Origin: 73-13 sp035555435
GTDB taxonomy: Bacteria; Actinomycetota; Actinomycetes; Actinomycetales; Microbacteriaceae
Reading direction: 5' to 3'
NCBI GenBank assembly: GCA_035555435.1
Contig: DATMGN010000016.1
Span: forward strand, 1 to 64,000
Length of the DNA stretch: 64,000 bases
In this document: positions 7,972 to 16,708 of the stretch, in pieces
Layout: each line of letters begins with the position of its first letter
How positions within the stretch are numbered: the stretch's first letter is position 1
The notes under the pieces: model-generated
What the model was told of the DNA's origin: nothing
Database searches by the model: none
What the model saw: the letters and a program-made list of their open reading frames with translations, nothing else
Position numbers and translations under genes: made by a program

Positions 7972-10011
7972 TAGCTCCGGCAGGACCTGCTCGCGTCCGA
8001 CCAGCGGGAACATCGGGTCGCCGACGGCGTCGAGCCGGTCGAGCGCGGTCCCGACCGTCCAGCGGTCGGGTCGCAGCTCGGGGTCGTCGAGCTCGTCCCA
8101 GCTCAACGTCATCGACACCGGGGCGCCGGCCGCGGGCCGGGCGCTGAACGGCGCGACGAGCGTCTTGTTGATGACGTTCTGCGTGTAGTCCAGGCGCATC
8201 CGCCCCGCCCGGCGGTCGGTGTGCCACTCCCAGGAGATCAGCTCGGGGACCATGCGCCCCACGGCCCGCGACACCTTCTCGACCCACCCGCGGGTGTCGG
8301 CGAACGTCGGACCGGGCGTCACCGGGACCCAGATCTGGACGCCCCGCTTGCCGGTGACCTTGGGCGCCGCGGCGACGCCCAGGTGGTCGAGCGCGGCGCG
8401 GTAGAGCCTCGCGACGGCGAGCACCTCGTCGAACGCCGTGCGCGGACCCGGGTCGATGTCGATCAACGCCCAGGTGGGCCGGTGGACGTCGGGCAGCCGC
8501 GAGGTCCAGGGGTGCAGCTCGACGGCGGCGAGGTTGGCCAGCCACACGAGCGTCGCGGTGCTGTCGACGACGACGTAGTCCTGCACGTCGCCGGGTTCGG
8601 CGTCGGGGTAGCGCCAGCGCGTCACCCAGTCCGGCGCGTGGACCGGGATCTCCTTCTGCCAGAAGCCCTCCCGCGCCAGGCCGTCGGGGAAGCGCTGCAT
8701 GTTCACCGGCCGCCCCTGCAGGTACGGCAGCAGGTACGGCGCGACGCGCGCGTGGTAGCGCACGAAGTCCCGCTTCGTGACGGCCGGCCCGCCGTCGCGG
8801 CCGGGGAACAGCACCTTGTCGAGGTTCGTCAGCGCGACCTCCTCGCCCGCGACGTGCCAGGTGCCCTTGCGGCGCAGGGCTTCGAGGGCGGCGAGCTCGT
8901 CGCCGGTGGCGGCCCGGACCCGCTCGGCCGGCGCCTCCGCTCTCGCCGACGCTGCTTCCGCTGCCTCCGACGCTGCGGGTGCCCGCGCGGGCTCGGGGGC
9001 CGGCGCGCGCACGCCGTAGGACGCCAGCGGTGCCCGCGCGAACGCGCCGTCGATACGCACCTCGTGCGGGTCACGGTCGGGACGCAGCCCCCGCCACACC
9101 GAGTGCCGCAGCCGGGCGTCGTGGGTGAGCGTGCGGTACTCGACCTCCCCGACCAGCCGCGGCTGCACCCACCGCACACCACGGGCGTGTTCGCGCGGCA
9201 CGCCGGAGGCGAAGGGGTCCTCGTCGCTGCGCAGCTGTTCGAGCTTCTCCCGCAGCGACCGCAGCGCGGCCTCGCTGAACCCGCTGCCCACGTTGCCCAG
9301 GTAGTGGAGCCGGCCCTCGTCGTCGTAGGCGCCGAGCAGCAACGAGCCGAGCGCGCCGCGGCGGCCCTGCCCCGGCGTCCAGCCGCCGAGGACGACCTCG
9401 CGCGTGGTGAACAGCGCCGTCTTCACCCACGATGCCGCCCGCCGCCCGGGCTCGTAGCGCGACGTCCGCCTCTTGGCGACGATCCCCTCCAGGCCGTGCT
9501 CGCGCGCGACGTCGAGCATCTGCGCGGGCGGCACCTCGGTCGTCGACGGCGGCACCGCGAAGCGGGCCCAGCCGTCGACACCGAGGCCGGCGAGTGCCGC
9601 GCGCCGGTCGTCGTAGGTCTCGCGCAGCAGCGAGCGCTGACCGACGCGCAGCACGTCGAACGCGTAGAAGCGCACCGGGACCTCGGCGAGCAGCGGCCCG
9701 GACGGGTGCCGGACGTGCATGCGGTTCTGCAGCAGCCCGAAGTCGGGACGGCCCGCCTCGTCGAGCGCGACGATCTCGCCGTCGAGCACCAGGGGCTGCC
9801 CGGTGTCGACGCCGGCCAGCAGATCGGGGTAGCCCAGCGTGACGTCGTTGCCGTTGCGGCTGGTCAGGTGCACCTCGCCCGCGTCGTCGACGTCGAGCAG
9901 GGCGCGCACGCCGTCCCACTTGAACTCCACCGCCCACCCGGGACCGGACGGCGGGCGGCCGGGGGTGGCCAGCATCGGCCGCAGGGCGGCGTCGGGCCGG
10001 CGGGCGGGCAT
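7960..10011 (-). CDS. ligD: LigD-type ATP-dependent DNA ligase fused to a primase-polymerase domain
   Basis: A 683-residue NHEJ enzyme. The ligase catalytic core is at about 1-205, with the adenylated lysine K31 in EFKWDGVR, and is followed by an OB-fold to about 310. A low-complexity Ala/Glu/Pro linker lies at about 325-365. The AEP polymerase domain follows, from the VALTNLDKVLFPG segment, with the metal-binding LIDIDPGP and the downstream KVTGKRGVQIWVPV motif. The order ligase-then-polymerase differs from mycobacterial LigD (polymerase-nuclease-ligase), and no nuclease module is seen. No ku gene lies nearby. The start at 10011 is the first ATG before MPARRPDAALRPML. Confidence 0.88.
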   Translation of the reverse strand: MPARRPDAALRPMLATPGRPPSGPGWAVEFKWDGVRALLDVDDAGEVHLTSRNGNDVTLGYPDLLAGVDTGQPLVLDGEIVALDEAGRPDFGLLQNRMHVRHPSGPLLAEVPVRFYAFDVLRVGQRSLLRETYDDRRAALAGLGVDGWARFAVPPSTTEVPPAQMLDVAREHGLEGIVAKRRTSRYEPGRRAASWVKTALFTTREVVLGGWTPGQGRRGALGSLLLGAYDDEGRLHYLGNVGSGFSEAALRSLREKLEQLRSDEDPFASGVPREHARGVRWVQPRLVGEVEYRTLTHDARLRHSVWRGLRPDRDPHEVRIDGAFARAPLASYGVRAPAPEPARAPAASEAAEAASARAEAPAERVRAATGDELAALEALRRKGTWHVAGEEVALTNLDKVLFPGRDGGPAVTKRDFVRYHARVAPYLLPYLQGRPVNMQRFPDGLAREGFWQKEIPVHAPDWVTRWRYPDAEPGDVQDYVVVDSTATLVWLANLAAVELHPWTSRLPDVHRPTWALIDIDPGPRTAFDEVLAVARLYRAALDHLGVAAAPKVTGKRGVQIWVPVTPGPTFADTRGWVEKVSRAVGRMVPELISWEWHTDRRAGRMRLDYTQNVINKTLVAPFSARPAAGAPVSMTLSWDELDDPELRPDRWTVGTALDRLDAVGDPMFPLVGREQVLPELGGV

Positions 10012-10061
10012 GGGCCCAGCCTGCCCTGCCCTTCCGCGTCGCGCGTCACCCGGCGGGGTCG

Positions 10062-10502
10062 TCAGCGCATCGGCACGAGCACCGCGAGGAGCACGAGGAA
10101 CGCGACGAGCGCGGCCGTCGACCGTACGACGTCGATGCGTTGCCAGCGCCGCACGAGCGCGCGCCAGTCGGCGGGCGGGTCGGCGGCGTCCCAGCCGTCG
10201 ACCCGGATGTTGATCGGCACCGTGCCGAACGCGGAGACCAGGACGAACACCGCGAGCACGCCGACACCCAGCCACGGGAGGACACCGCCCGCGAGCACGG
10301 CCGCGACCACCGCCAGGACGACCGTCGGCACCATCACCGCCGGGACGAGCACCCGCAGCCGGCGGACGAGGGACTGCCGGGCGAGCAGGTGGGAATGGTC
10401 GGGCAGCGCCGTGAGCGCCGGAGCGATCCCCCACCGGACGAGCAGTTCGCCGCCGGCGAGCACCCCGGCGAACGCCGCCGCGACAGCGGGCAGCAGGGTC
10501 AT
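10062..10502 (-). CDS. DUF1772 membrane protein
   Basis: A 146-residue protein with four predicted transmembrane helices. It carries the DUF1772 signature in its second half: GTVPINIRVDGWDAADPPADWRALVRRWQRIDVVR. The family includes anthrone-oxygenase-like proteins but most members have no known role. It begins 2 bp after the stop of the anti-sigma-type ATPase gene, so the two are probably co-transcribed. Confidence 0.75.
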   Translation of the reverse strand: MTLLPAVAAAFAGVLAGGELLVRWGIAPALTALPDHSHLLARQSLVRRLRVLVPAVMVPTVVLAVVAAVLAGGVLPWLGVGVLAVFVLVSAFGTVPINIRVDGWDAADPPADWRALVRRWQRIDVVRSTAALVAFLVLLAVLVPMR

Positions 10503-10504
10503 GG

Positions 10505-10891
10505 TCAGCGGCGGACGTCGGCCCAGACGGTCTTCCCCTCGTCGCGGGTCTCGATGCCCCACCGCACGCTGAGCCCGCGCACCATCGGCAGGCCCAGCCG
10601 GGGCCGGCCGTCGGTCACCGTCTCCGGGCCGCCCTGGACCGACCATGCGCCGTCGCTGACCGCGACGCGCACGACCTCGCGGCCCACCTCGTCGCGCCGC
10701 GGTTCGACCGACACCGCGAACGGGGTCCTCGCGTGGGTCACGGCGTTGACGGCCAGCTCGTCGGCGACGATGACCACGGCCGCGCCGACCTCGCCGTCCG
10801 GAGCGATATCCATGTCGCGCAGCGCTTCCCGCACCTGCTCGCGCACGTCGGCGAGCTCGTCGGGCCGCGGCTGGTGGATCGTCACGAGCAC
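10505..10891 (-). CDS. Anti-sigma-factor-type serine kinase (HATPase_c_2 / RsbW-like)
   Basis: A 128-residue cytosolic GHKL ATPase. The N-box is VADELAVNAVTHA at about residues 43-55 and the ATP-lid glycine motif is RLGLPMVRGLSVRWG. Stand-alone proteins of this size usually bind sigma factors or phosphorylate STAS anti-anti-sigma partners. No sigma factor or STAS-only partner is adjacent; the STAS domain of the SulP transporter about 330 bp upstream is not a likely partner. GTG start at 10891. The partner is unknown. Confidence 0.78.
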   Translation of the reverse strand: MLVTIHQPRPDELADVREQVREALRDMDIAPDGEVGAAVVIVADELAVNAVTHARTPFAVSVEPRRDEVGREVVRVAVSDGAWSVQGGPETVTDGRPRLGLPMVRGLSVRWGIETRDEGKTVWADVRR

Positions 10892-10979
10892 GTCGCCTCC
10901 CGGGGCCCGTCGCCGGTCCCGGCGACGTCGGCCGCTGGAAGCCTAACGGGCGCAGCCGTTCGCGCCAGTCCCGACTCGG

Positions 10980-11174
10980 TCAGCCACCGGTGATCGCGCC
11001 GGACTTCACCAGTTCGGCGAGCTCGGCGCGCCACGTTCCGTGCTCGTCGACGTGGCGCAGGCCCATGTCCCCGATGCAGTCGGCGCAGCAGCCGTGCACG
11101 TTGAGCAACGCGTCCTTGGAGCAGCGCCGACACGGGCGCGGTTCGGCGATCGTCTCGTCGGCCACGGCCGGCAT
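10980..11174 (-). CDS. Small zinc-ribbon protein of unknown function
   Basis: A 64-residue protein with two cysteine pairs (CRRC near the N-terminus, then CCADC), spaced like a small treble-clef or zinc ribbon, and an Asp/Glu/His-rich tail. I do not recognise the family. The ATG at 11174 is preferred over an upstream start because the cysteine-rich core begins soon after it. It lies between the anti-sigma-type gene and the SulP gene, in the same direction. Confidence 0.55.
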   Translation of the reverse strand: MPAVADETIAEPRPCRRCSKDALLNVHGCCADCIGDMGLRHVDEHGTWRAELAELVKSGAITGG

Positions 11175-11220
11175 CGTCGCACACCGCGGTGGCACGACCC
11201 GGGGAACCTCGCCGGCACGC

Positions 11221-12906
11221 TCACGACGTGCTCCGCCCGAACTCCTCGAGCGCCTCGCCGGAGGTGTCGAAACAGGCGTCCTCGCCGATCCGGGCGGTGA
11301 TGCCGTAGTGGTCGAGCTGCGCGCGCACGGGGTCGAGCAGGTTGGAGACGACGAACCGCACCCCCGCCGCCTCGAGCCGGTCCAGCACGACGTTCAGCAC
11401 CGCGCCCGCGGTGTAGTCGACGTCGCCGATCGCCGCCGCGTCCAGGCAGTACCAGCGCACGGGCGACCCGGTGCCGAGGAGCAGGGCCACGTCGTCGGCG
11501 AACCGGGCCGCGTTGGCGAAGTACAGACCGCTGCCGAACCGGTGCACGACGAGCCCCTCGACGGTCCGCGCCCCGGCCGTCACGGGCAGCGACCGCCAGT
11601 GCCCCTGGGCCGACTTCGTCAGCACGCTGCTGCGCGGCGCGTAGCTGTGCCGCAGGTGGTCGGCGATCGAGGCGATCACCGCGACGACGATGCCCGTCTC
11701 CACGCCGACCACCACGACGGCGACCGTCGTCAGCGCCGCGACGGCGAACTCCAGCCTGCGGACCTGCCAGATCCGGCGCATCCCGGCGACGTCGACCAGT
11801 TCGACGCCGATCAGCAGCACCACCGCGGCCAGCGCGGCGAGCGGCAGCAGCGACAGGTACGGCGCGAGCACCAGTACCGCGACGACGCTCGCCCCGGCGG
11901 CCGCGAGGTGCGCGAGCTGGCTGCGACCGCCCGCGGAGTCGATCATCTGCGTCTTCGTCGGGCTGCCGTTGACGACGAACGCGCCCGTCGCCGCCGCCGC
12001 GAGGTTGGCACCGGCCAGACCGACGACGTCGCGGTCGGTGTCGGCCACGTCGCCGTGGCGGGCGGCGTAGGCGCGGGAGGTCGCCGCACTCTGCGCCAGG
12101 ATGACGACGAGCATCGACAGCGCGAGGGGCAGCACGGCCCGCAGGTCGTCGATGCCGAGCGCGGGCAACGCGAACCCGGGCAGCCCGGCCGGGACGTCGC
12201 CGAGCACCGTGAGCCCGCGGGCGTCGAGGCCCGCCGCCGCGGTCACGACGATCGCCGCGACGACGGCGACCAGCGTGCCGGGGATGCGTCGCGAGATCCG
12301 GCGCGCCACCAGCACGACGACGATCACCCCTGCCGCGGTGGCGACCGCGATCGGGACCACGTTCGGGAGGTTCACGACGACGGCCCACGCCTTCTCCGGC
12401 GTCGAACCGCCCGTCGGCGGCAGCCCCAGCGCCTCGGGCAGCTGCCCGACCGCGACCTGGATGCCGACCCCGGTGAGGAACCCGACGAGCACGGTGCGCG
12501 ACAGGAAGTTGGCCAGCACCCCGAGCCGCACCACCCGCGCGACGACGAGCAGCACCGCGACGACCAGCGCCGTCGTCCCGGCGAGCCGGACGTACTCCGG
12601 GGTGGCGGCGGGGACGCCGAGCACCGCGAGACCCGCGGCGAGCATGGCAGCGGTCGCGGAGTCGGCACCGACGACCAGCTGCCGCGAGGCCCCGAGCAGC
12701 GCGAACACGACCATCGGCAGCAGCATCGTGTACAGCCCGGTCTCGACGGGCATGCCCGCGATCCGCGCGTACCCCAGCACCTCGGGGATCGCGAGCGCGG
12801 CGAGGGTGAGCCCGGCGACGACGTCGGGGACGATGCCGTCGCGGCGCAACGAGACCGCGGGCGCGAGCCATCCCGGTCGCCGACGCGCCCGCGCTGCTTC
12901 GGTCAT
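11221..12906 (-). CDS. SulP-family anion transporter with STAS domain
   Basis: A 561-residue SLC26/SulP permease. It opens with the family signature DVVAGLTLAALAIPEVLGYARIAGMP and continues through about 12-14 hydrophobic segments to about residue 410. A cytoplasmic STAS domain occupies about 435-555 (LVVHRFGSGLYFANAARFADDV to VVSNLLDPVRAQLDHYGI). Such proteins carry sulfate, bicarbonate or other anions; the substrate cannot be read. GGGGAGG precedes the ATG at 12906 by 7-8 nt. The 202 bp upstream to 13108 hold no gene that I can support. Confidence 0.88.
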   Translation of the reverse strand: MTEAARARRRPGWLAPAVSLRRDGIVPDVVAGLTLAALAIPEVLGYARIAGMPVETGLYTMLLPMVVFALLGASRQLVVGADSATAAMLAAGLAVLGVPAATPEYVRLAGTTALVVAVLLVVARVVRLGVLANFLSRTVLVGFLTGVGIQVAVGQLPEALGLPPTGGSTPEKAWAVVVNLPNVVPIAVATAAGVIVVVLVARRISRRIPGTLVAVVAAIVVTAAAGLDARGLTVLGDVPAGLPGFALPALGIDDLRAVLPLALSMLVVILAQSAATSRAYAARHGDVADTDRDVVGLAGANLAAAATGAFVVNGSPTKTQMIDSAGGRSQLAHLAAAGASVVAVLVLAPYLSLLPLAALAAVVLLIGVELVDVAGMRRIWQVRRLEFAVAALTTVAVVVVGVETGIVVAVIASIADHLRHSYAPRSSVLTKSAQGHWRSLPVTAGARTVEGLVVHRFGSGLYFANAARFADDVALLLGTGSPVRWYCLDAAAIGDVDYTAGAVLNVVLDRLEAAGVRFVVSNLLDPVRAQLDHYGITARIGEDACFDTSGEALEEFGRSTS

Positions 12907-13108
12907 CGGCGTTCCTCCCCTGCAGCCCGGCGTCGATCAACACGGCGCAGGGTGGGGAGCCTGACGGACGTCCGCCGTCCCCCGCAACGACCGGCACGGG
13001 CGCGCTCGGGGCCGGGACGCCGGGCCTGCTCGTGCGCGAGCCGGAGGGAGTGGTCGCGCACCCGGGTCGCGTCGCCGGCAAGTGCTCGCGGACGGCGTCC
13101 TCCGGTCC

Positions 13109-14053
13109 TCAGGGGCGAACGCGGATGACCGTCTTGCCCTTGGCCGGCGCCGTCGTGGTGAAGGCGGCGACGGCGTCGTCGAGCGTCGCGACGGTGCCGA
13201 TGTTGGTGCGCAGTCGTCCGTCCCGGACCCGCTGGGCGATCTCACCCAGTTGCGCGCGATCGGAGACGACGACGAAGTCGACCGCCAGGCCGTCGGCGGG
13301 GCGGGCCTCGGGAGGGCCGGTGACGGTCACCAGCGTTCCGCCGGCCCGGACCAGGGCGGCCGACCGCTTCTGGACGTCGCCGCCGATGACGTCGAACACG
13401 AGATCGACCCGGCCGACGTCCTCGAGGGTGTCGTGGTCGAGGTCGACGAACTCCTGCGCGCCGAAGTCGAGCGCGGCCCGGCGGCCGGTCGCGCGCCCGG
13501 TGCCGATGACGTGGGCGCCGGCCTCGCGCGCGAGCTGGGTCGCCATGGAACCGACCGCGCCGGCCGCGCCGTGCACGAGGACGCTCTGCCCGGCCCGGAG
13601 GCGGCCGTGGTCGAACAGGCCCTGCCACGCGGTCAGCCCCGTCATCGCGACGCCCGCTCCCGCGACGAGGTCGACGTCGCCAGGCAGCGGCGCGAGGTTG
13701 CGCGCCTCGACGACGGTGTACTCCGCGAGCGTGCCGTCGCGCGTCCAGTCGGTGAGGCCGAACACCCGTTGGCCCACCGACAGTCCGGACGTCCCGTAGC
13801 TGAGGGCGGTGACCACCCCGGCCAGCTCGTGGCCGGGGACCGAAGGCGTCCGGTCCCGGCCGAGACGATCGATCCAGGTCGACGGCCACTCCAGCTCGTC
13901 GCCGGTGTATCCCGACGCATGGACCGCGACGACGACGTCGCCGTAGTTGGCCCCCTCGAGGCCGGCGAGCCTCGCCGCGTCCGGGTCGGGGCGCTCCGCC
14001 AGTCTCATCCCGGCCGTCCCGGCGGCCCGGTCGGTCACCACGATCGCCTTCAC
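13109..14053 (-). CDS. NADP-dependent quinone oxidoreductase-like protein, copy 1
   Basis: A 314-residue zeta-crystallin/QOR-type medium-chain reductase. It has the GroES-like domain (PGHELAGVV, but no zinc cysteines) and the Rossmann loop HGAAGAVGSMATQLAREAGAHVIGTG. These enzymes reduce quinones or enones with NADPH. The start is the GTG at 14053, with a GAGGTG ribosome site. The next gene upstream is a close paralogue with the same orientation; both end in the same GKT(V/I)IRVRP tail. Copy 1 carries a short insertion (AARLAGLEGANYGD) in its N-terminal domain. Confidence 0.85.
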   Translation of the reverse strand: MKAIVVTDRAAGTAGMRLAERPDPDAARLAGLEGANYGDVVVAVHASGYTGDELEWPSTWIDRLGRDRTPSVPGHELAGVVTALSYGTSGLSVGQRVFGLTDWTRDGTLAEYTVVEARNLAPLPGDVDLVAGAGVAMTGLTAWQGLFDHGRLRAGQSVLVHGAAGAVGSMATQLAREAGAHVIGTGRATGRRAALDFGAQEFVDLDHDTLEDVGRVDLVFDVIGGDVQKRSAALVRAGGTLVTVTGPPEARPADGLAVDFVVVSDRAQLGEIAQRVRDGRLRTNIGTVATLDDAVAAFTTTAPAKGKTVIRVRP

Positions 14054-14108
14054 CGCGAACACCTCGCTCCATCGATCCTCGGGCCGGCGACGGCTGCGCC
14101 CGGCGTCC

Positions 14109-15026
14109 TCACGGGCGAACGCGGATGATCGTCTTTCCGGTGGGCCGCTCGGTCGGGTTGAAGGCGGCGACGGCGTCGTCGAGGGTCGCGACGGTGCCGA
14201 TGTTCGTCCGGAGCCGTCCGTCACGCACCCGCCGGACGATCTCGCTCAGCTGGGCGCGATCGGCTTCGACGACGAAGTCGATCGCCAGCCCGTCGGCGGG
14301 GCGCGCCTCGGGCGGGCCGGCGATGGTCACCAGCGTTCCGCCGGCCTGCACCAGGGCGGCCGACCGCTTCTGGACGTCGCCGCCGATGACGTCGAAGACC
14401 AGGTCGACCCGGCCGACGTCCTCGAGGGTGTCGCGGTCGAGGTCGACGAACTCCTGCGCGCCGAGGTCGAGCGCGGCCTGACGGTCGCGGGCACGTCCGG
14501 TGGCGACGACGTAGGCGCCCGCCTCCCCCGCGAGCTGCGTCACCATCGAACCGACTCCGCCTGCCGCGCCGTGCACGAGGACGCTCTGCCCGGGCTGGAG
14601 GCGGCCGTGGTCGAACAGCCCCTGCCATGCGGTGAGCCCCGAGATGGGCAGGCTCGCGCCGACCGTGAAGTCCACGTCGCCCGGCAGCGGCGCGAGGTTG
14701 CGCGCCTCGACCGCGGTGTACTCGGCGAGGGTGCCGTCGCGGGTCCAGTCGGTGAGGCCGAACACCCGCTGGCCCACCGACAGTCCCCTCGTGCCGTACC
14801 CGAGGGCGCTGACCACGCCGGCCAGCTCGTGCCCGGGTATCGACGGGGTCCGGTCGCGGCCGAGGCGGTCGGTCCAGTTCGACGGCCACGTGAGCTCGCC
14901 CGGGGTGAATCCCGAGGCGTGCACCTCGACGAGCACGTCGTTCCCCGCCGGCTCCGGCGCGTCGCGCTCCACCAGCGTCATCCCGGCCGTACCCGCGGCC
15001 TGGTCCGTCACGACGATCGCCTTCAT
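14109..15026 (-). CDS. NADP-dependent quinone oxidoreductase-like protein, copy 2
   Basis: A 305-residue paralogue of the gene downstream, very similar throughout. Shared stretches include RVFGLTDWTRDGTLAEYT and FDVIGGDVQKRSAALV. The NADP loop is HGAAGGVGSMVTQLAGEAGAYV and zinc ligands are absent. A GAGAGGTGG ribosome site precedes the ATG at 15026. A palindrome that could bind a TetR-type repressor lies about 50 bp upstream, in the likely promoter. Only 55 bp separate the two copies and the similarity continues a little past the stop, so this is a recent tandem duplication. Confidence 0.86.
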   Translation of the reverse strand: MKAIVVTDQAAGTAGMTLVERDAPEPAGNDVLVEVHASGFTPGELTWPSNWTDRLGRDRTPSIPGHELAGVVSALGYGTRGLSVGQRVFGLTDWTRDGTLAEYTAVEARNLAPLPGDVDFTVGASLPISGLTAWQGLFDHGRLQPGQSVLVHGAAGGVGSMVTQLAGEAGAYVVATGRARDRQAALDLGAQEFVDLDRDTLEDVGRVDLVFDVIGGDVQKRSAALVQAGGTLVTIAGPPEARPADGLAIDFVVEADRAQLSEIVRRVRDGRLRTNIGTVATLDDAVAAFNPTERPTGKTIIRVRP

Positions 15027-15076
15027 CGGGCCACCTCTCTCAGTCCGTCTGCCCTGCCGCACACCACGAAGATTTG

Positions 15077-15092
15077 TGGACGATACCGTCCA
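15077..15092. promoter_or_regulatory. Candidate operator for the quinone oxidoreductase pair
   Basis: TGGACG-ATAC-CGTCCA is a perfect 6-bp-arm palindrome of the kind bound by TetR-family repressors. On the minus strand it contains TATCGT, a possible -10 hexamer, so binding would block transcription of the oxidoreductase genes. No regulator gene is adjacent. Confidence 0.45.
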
Positions 15093-15230
15093 TAACAATT
15101 CGAGTCACGGCCCCCTGGTCGAGCCCGACACACCAGGCCCGATCAGCGCGGACGGGTGCTACCTCGGGGGATCACCCGGGACGGAAGGTCCGCCACATCC
15201 GCGCTGTGATGGGTCGGACAGCTACTGAAC

Positions 15231-15250
15231 AGTGGACTTGACAGTTCACT
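15231..15250. promoter_or_regulatory. Candidate operator overlapping the -35 of the molybdoenzyme promoter
   Basis: AGTGGACTTGACAGTTCACT is a near-perfect palindrome (AGTGnAC/GTnCACT). Its centre is a consensus -35 box, TTGACA (15238-15243). The AATATT at 15261-15266, 17 bp downstream, would be the -10. A repressor bound here would cover the -35. The rest of the 327-bp gap from 15027 to 15353 holds this site and the other operator, and no gene that I can support. Confidence 0.45.
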
Positions 15251-15353
15251 TTTGCGTGACAATATTCGGCGCCAGAGCCACTGTCCGGCCCGTTGCCGGA
15301 CGCCGAGGTCTGCCCTCGGAGCGGCGCGCCGACGACGGGAAGCGAACCTCCAG

Positions 15354-15965
15354 ATGGCCCTGACAAGGGGATTCAGCGGACGGAGCCGGGGTCCGCAGGA
15401 CACCCGGCTTCCTCCGGGCCAGTACGACGCCGGCGCGGCCTGGCCCGTGCTGCACGTCGAGTCGACCCCCAGCATCGACACCGCGCGGTGGACCTTCGAG
15501 GTGGACGGTCTGGTCGACACACCGGTTCGGTGGAGCTGGGAGGAGATCCGGGCGCTGCCCGGCTCCCGGTACGAGGGCGCGATCCACTGTGTGACCACCT
15601 GGTCGAAGTTCGGGATGCGCTTCGACGGCGTATCCGTCGACACCCTCCTCGACATCGCCGGGGTGGGCGCCGACGCGGCCTTCGCACTGGCGCGGTCGCA
15701 CACCGGTTACACCACGAACCTTCCGCTGGACGACCTCACCGGCGGCAAGGCGTGGGTCGTGTGGGACGTCGACGGCGAGCCCCTCCAGGACATCCACGGC
15801 GGTCCGGCCCGTCTGCTCGTGCCGCACCTGTACTTCTGGAAGAGCGCGAAGTGGGTGTCCGGTCTCACGCTGCTCGCCGAGGACCGGCAAGGGTTCTGGG
15901 AACGCAACGGCTACCACGACCATGGCGATCCCTGGCGCGAGCAGCGCTACCAGGGAGATCGATGA
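15354..15965 (+). CDS. Sulfite-oxidase-like molybdopterin oxidoreductase
   Basis: A 203-residue single-domain molybdoenzyme of the sulfite oxidase/YedY fold. The molybdenum-ligating cysteine is C79 in AIHCVTTWS. The core runs from FEVDGLVDTPVRWSWEEIRALP to the C-terminal HLYFWKSAKWVSGLTL motif. There is no Tat signal or dimerisation domain, so it should stay in the cytosol. The frame is open further upstream, but that would start ahead of the -10 box at 15261, so the ATG at 15354 is chosen. It overlaps the next gene by ATGA, so the flavin reductase is its likely electron partner. The substrate is unknown. Confidence 0.85.
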   Translation: MALTRGFSGRSRGPQDTRLPPGQYDAGAAWPVLHVESTPSIDTARWTFEVDGLVDTPVRWSWEEIRALPGSRYEGAIHCVTTWSKFGMRFDGVSVDTLLDIAGVGADAAFALARSHTGYTTNLPLDDLTGGKAWVVWDVDGEPLQDIHGGPARLLVPHLYFWKSAKWVSGLTLLAEDRQGFWERNGYHDHGDPWREQRYQGDR

Positions 15966-16684
15966 CCGCCGTGGTTCGCGGCAGGGCGCCCCACCCGGGG
16001 CCCTGGCAGACCGCGCGGGTGACCGGCATCCGCCGGGAGACCCCGACAGCGAAGTCCTTCACGCTGACCCTGTCCGAGCCACGGGCGTTCTGGCCCGGTC
16101 AGCACATGATCGTCCGGCTCACCGCCCCCGACGGCTACCGCGCCCAGCGGTCGTACTCGATCGCCAGCGCGCCGTCGGGCGCCGCCGAGCTCGACCTGAC
16201 GGTCGAGCTCCTGCCCGACGGGGAGGTCTCGCGCTTCCTCCACGACGCCGTCGAGGTGGGCGACGTCCTCGACGTGCGCGGCCCGATAGGCGGGCATTTC
16301 GCCTGGGACCTCCGGCCCGCGCTCGGCGTCGCCGGCGGCTCCGGGATCGTGCCGCTGATGTCGATGCTGCGCCACGCCCGGGCCCTCGGCGAGCCGGACC
16401 TGTTCCGGCTCGTCGTCTCGGTGCGCGGGCCCGAGGACCTGTACTACGCCACGGAGGTCCGGGGACCGGAGACGTCGATCGCGTTCACGCGCGCCGTGCC
16501 CGACGGGTACGCCCGGCCGCCCGGCCGGCTGACCGCAGAGGATCTCGCCGCGGCACTGGACCCGGACCGCGAGCTCTACGTGTGCGGGTCGACCGCCTTC
16601 TGCGACGCCGCCACCCGGCTCGCGGAGACGGCGGGGGTGCCCACCGGACGGATCAGGGTCGAGCGGTTCGGAGTCACGGGATGA
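15962..16684 (+). CDS. FAD/NAD(P)-binding ferredoxin-reductase-type oxidoreductase
   Basis: A 240-residue flavin reductase. RSYSIA at 63-68 binds FAD, GGSGIVPLMSMLRHA binds NAD(P), and the CGSTAFCDA segment near the C-terminus completes the FNR fold. No 2Fe-2S domain is fused. Translationally coupled to the molybdoenzyme by an ATGA overlap, it probably passes electrons between NAD(P)H and that protein. Confidence 0.87.
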   Translation: MTAVVRGRAPHPGPWQTARVTGIRRETPTAKSFTLTLSEPRAFWPGQHMIVRLTAPDGYRAQRSYSIASAPSGAAELDLTVELLPDGEVSRFLHDAVEVGDVLDVRGPIGGHFAWDLRPALGVAGGSGIVPLMSMLRHARALGEPDLFRLVVSVRGPEDLYYATEVRGPETSIAFTRAVPDGYARPPGRLTAEDLAAALDPDRELYVCGSTAFCDAATRLAETAGVPTGRIRVERFGVTG

Positions 16685-16708
16685 CCGCGGCGCTGACAGG
16701 AGTGCGAC

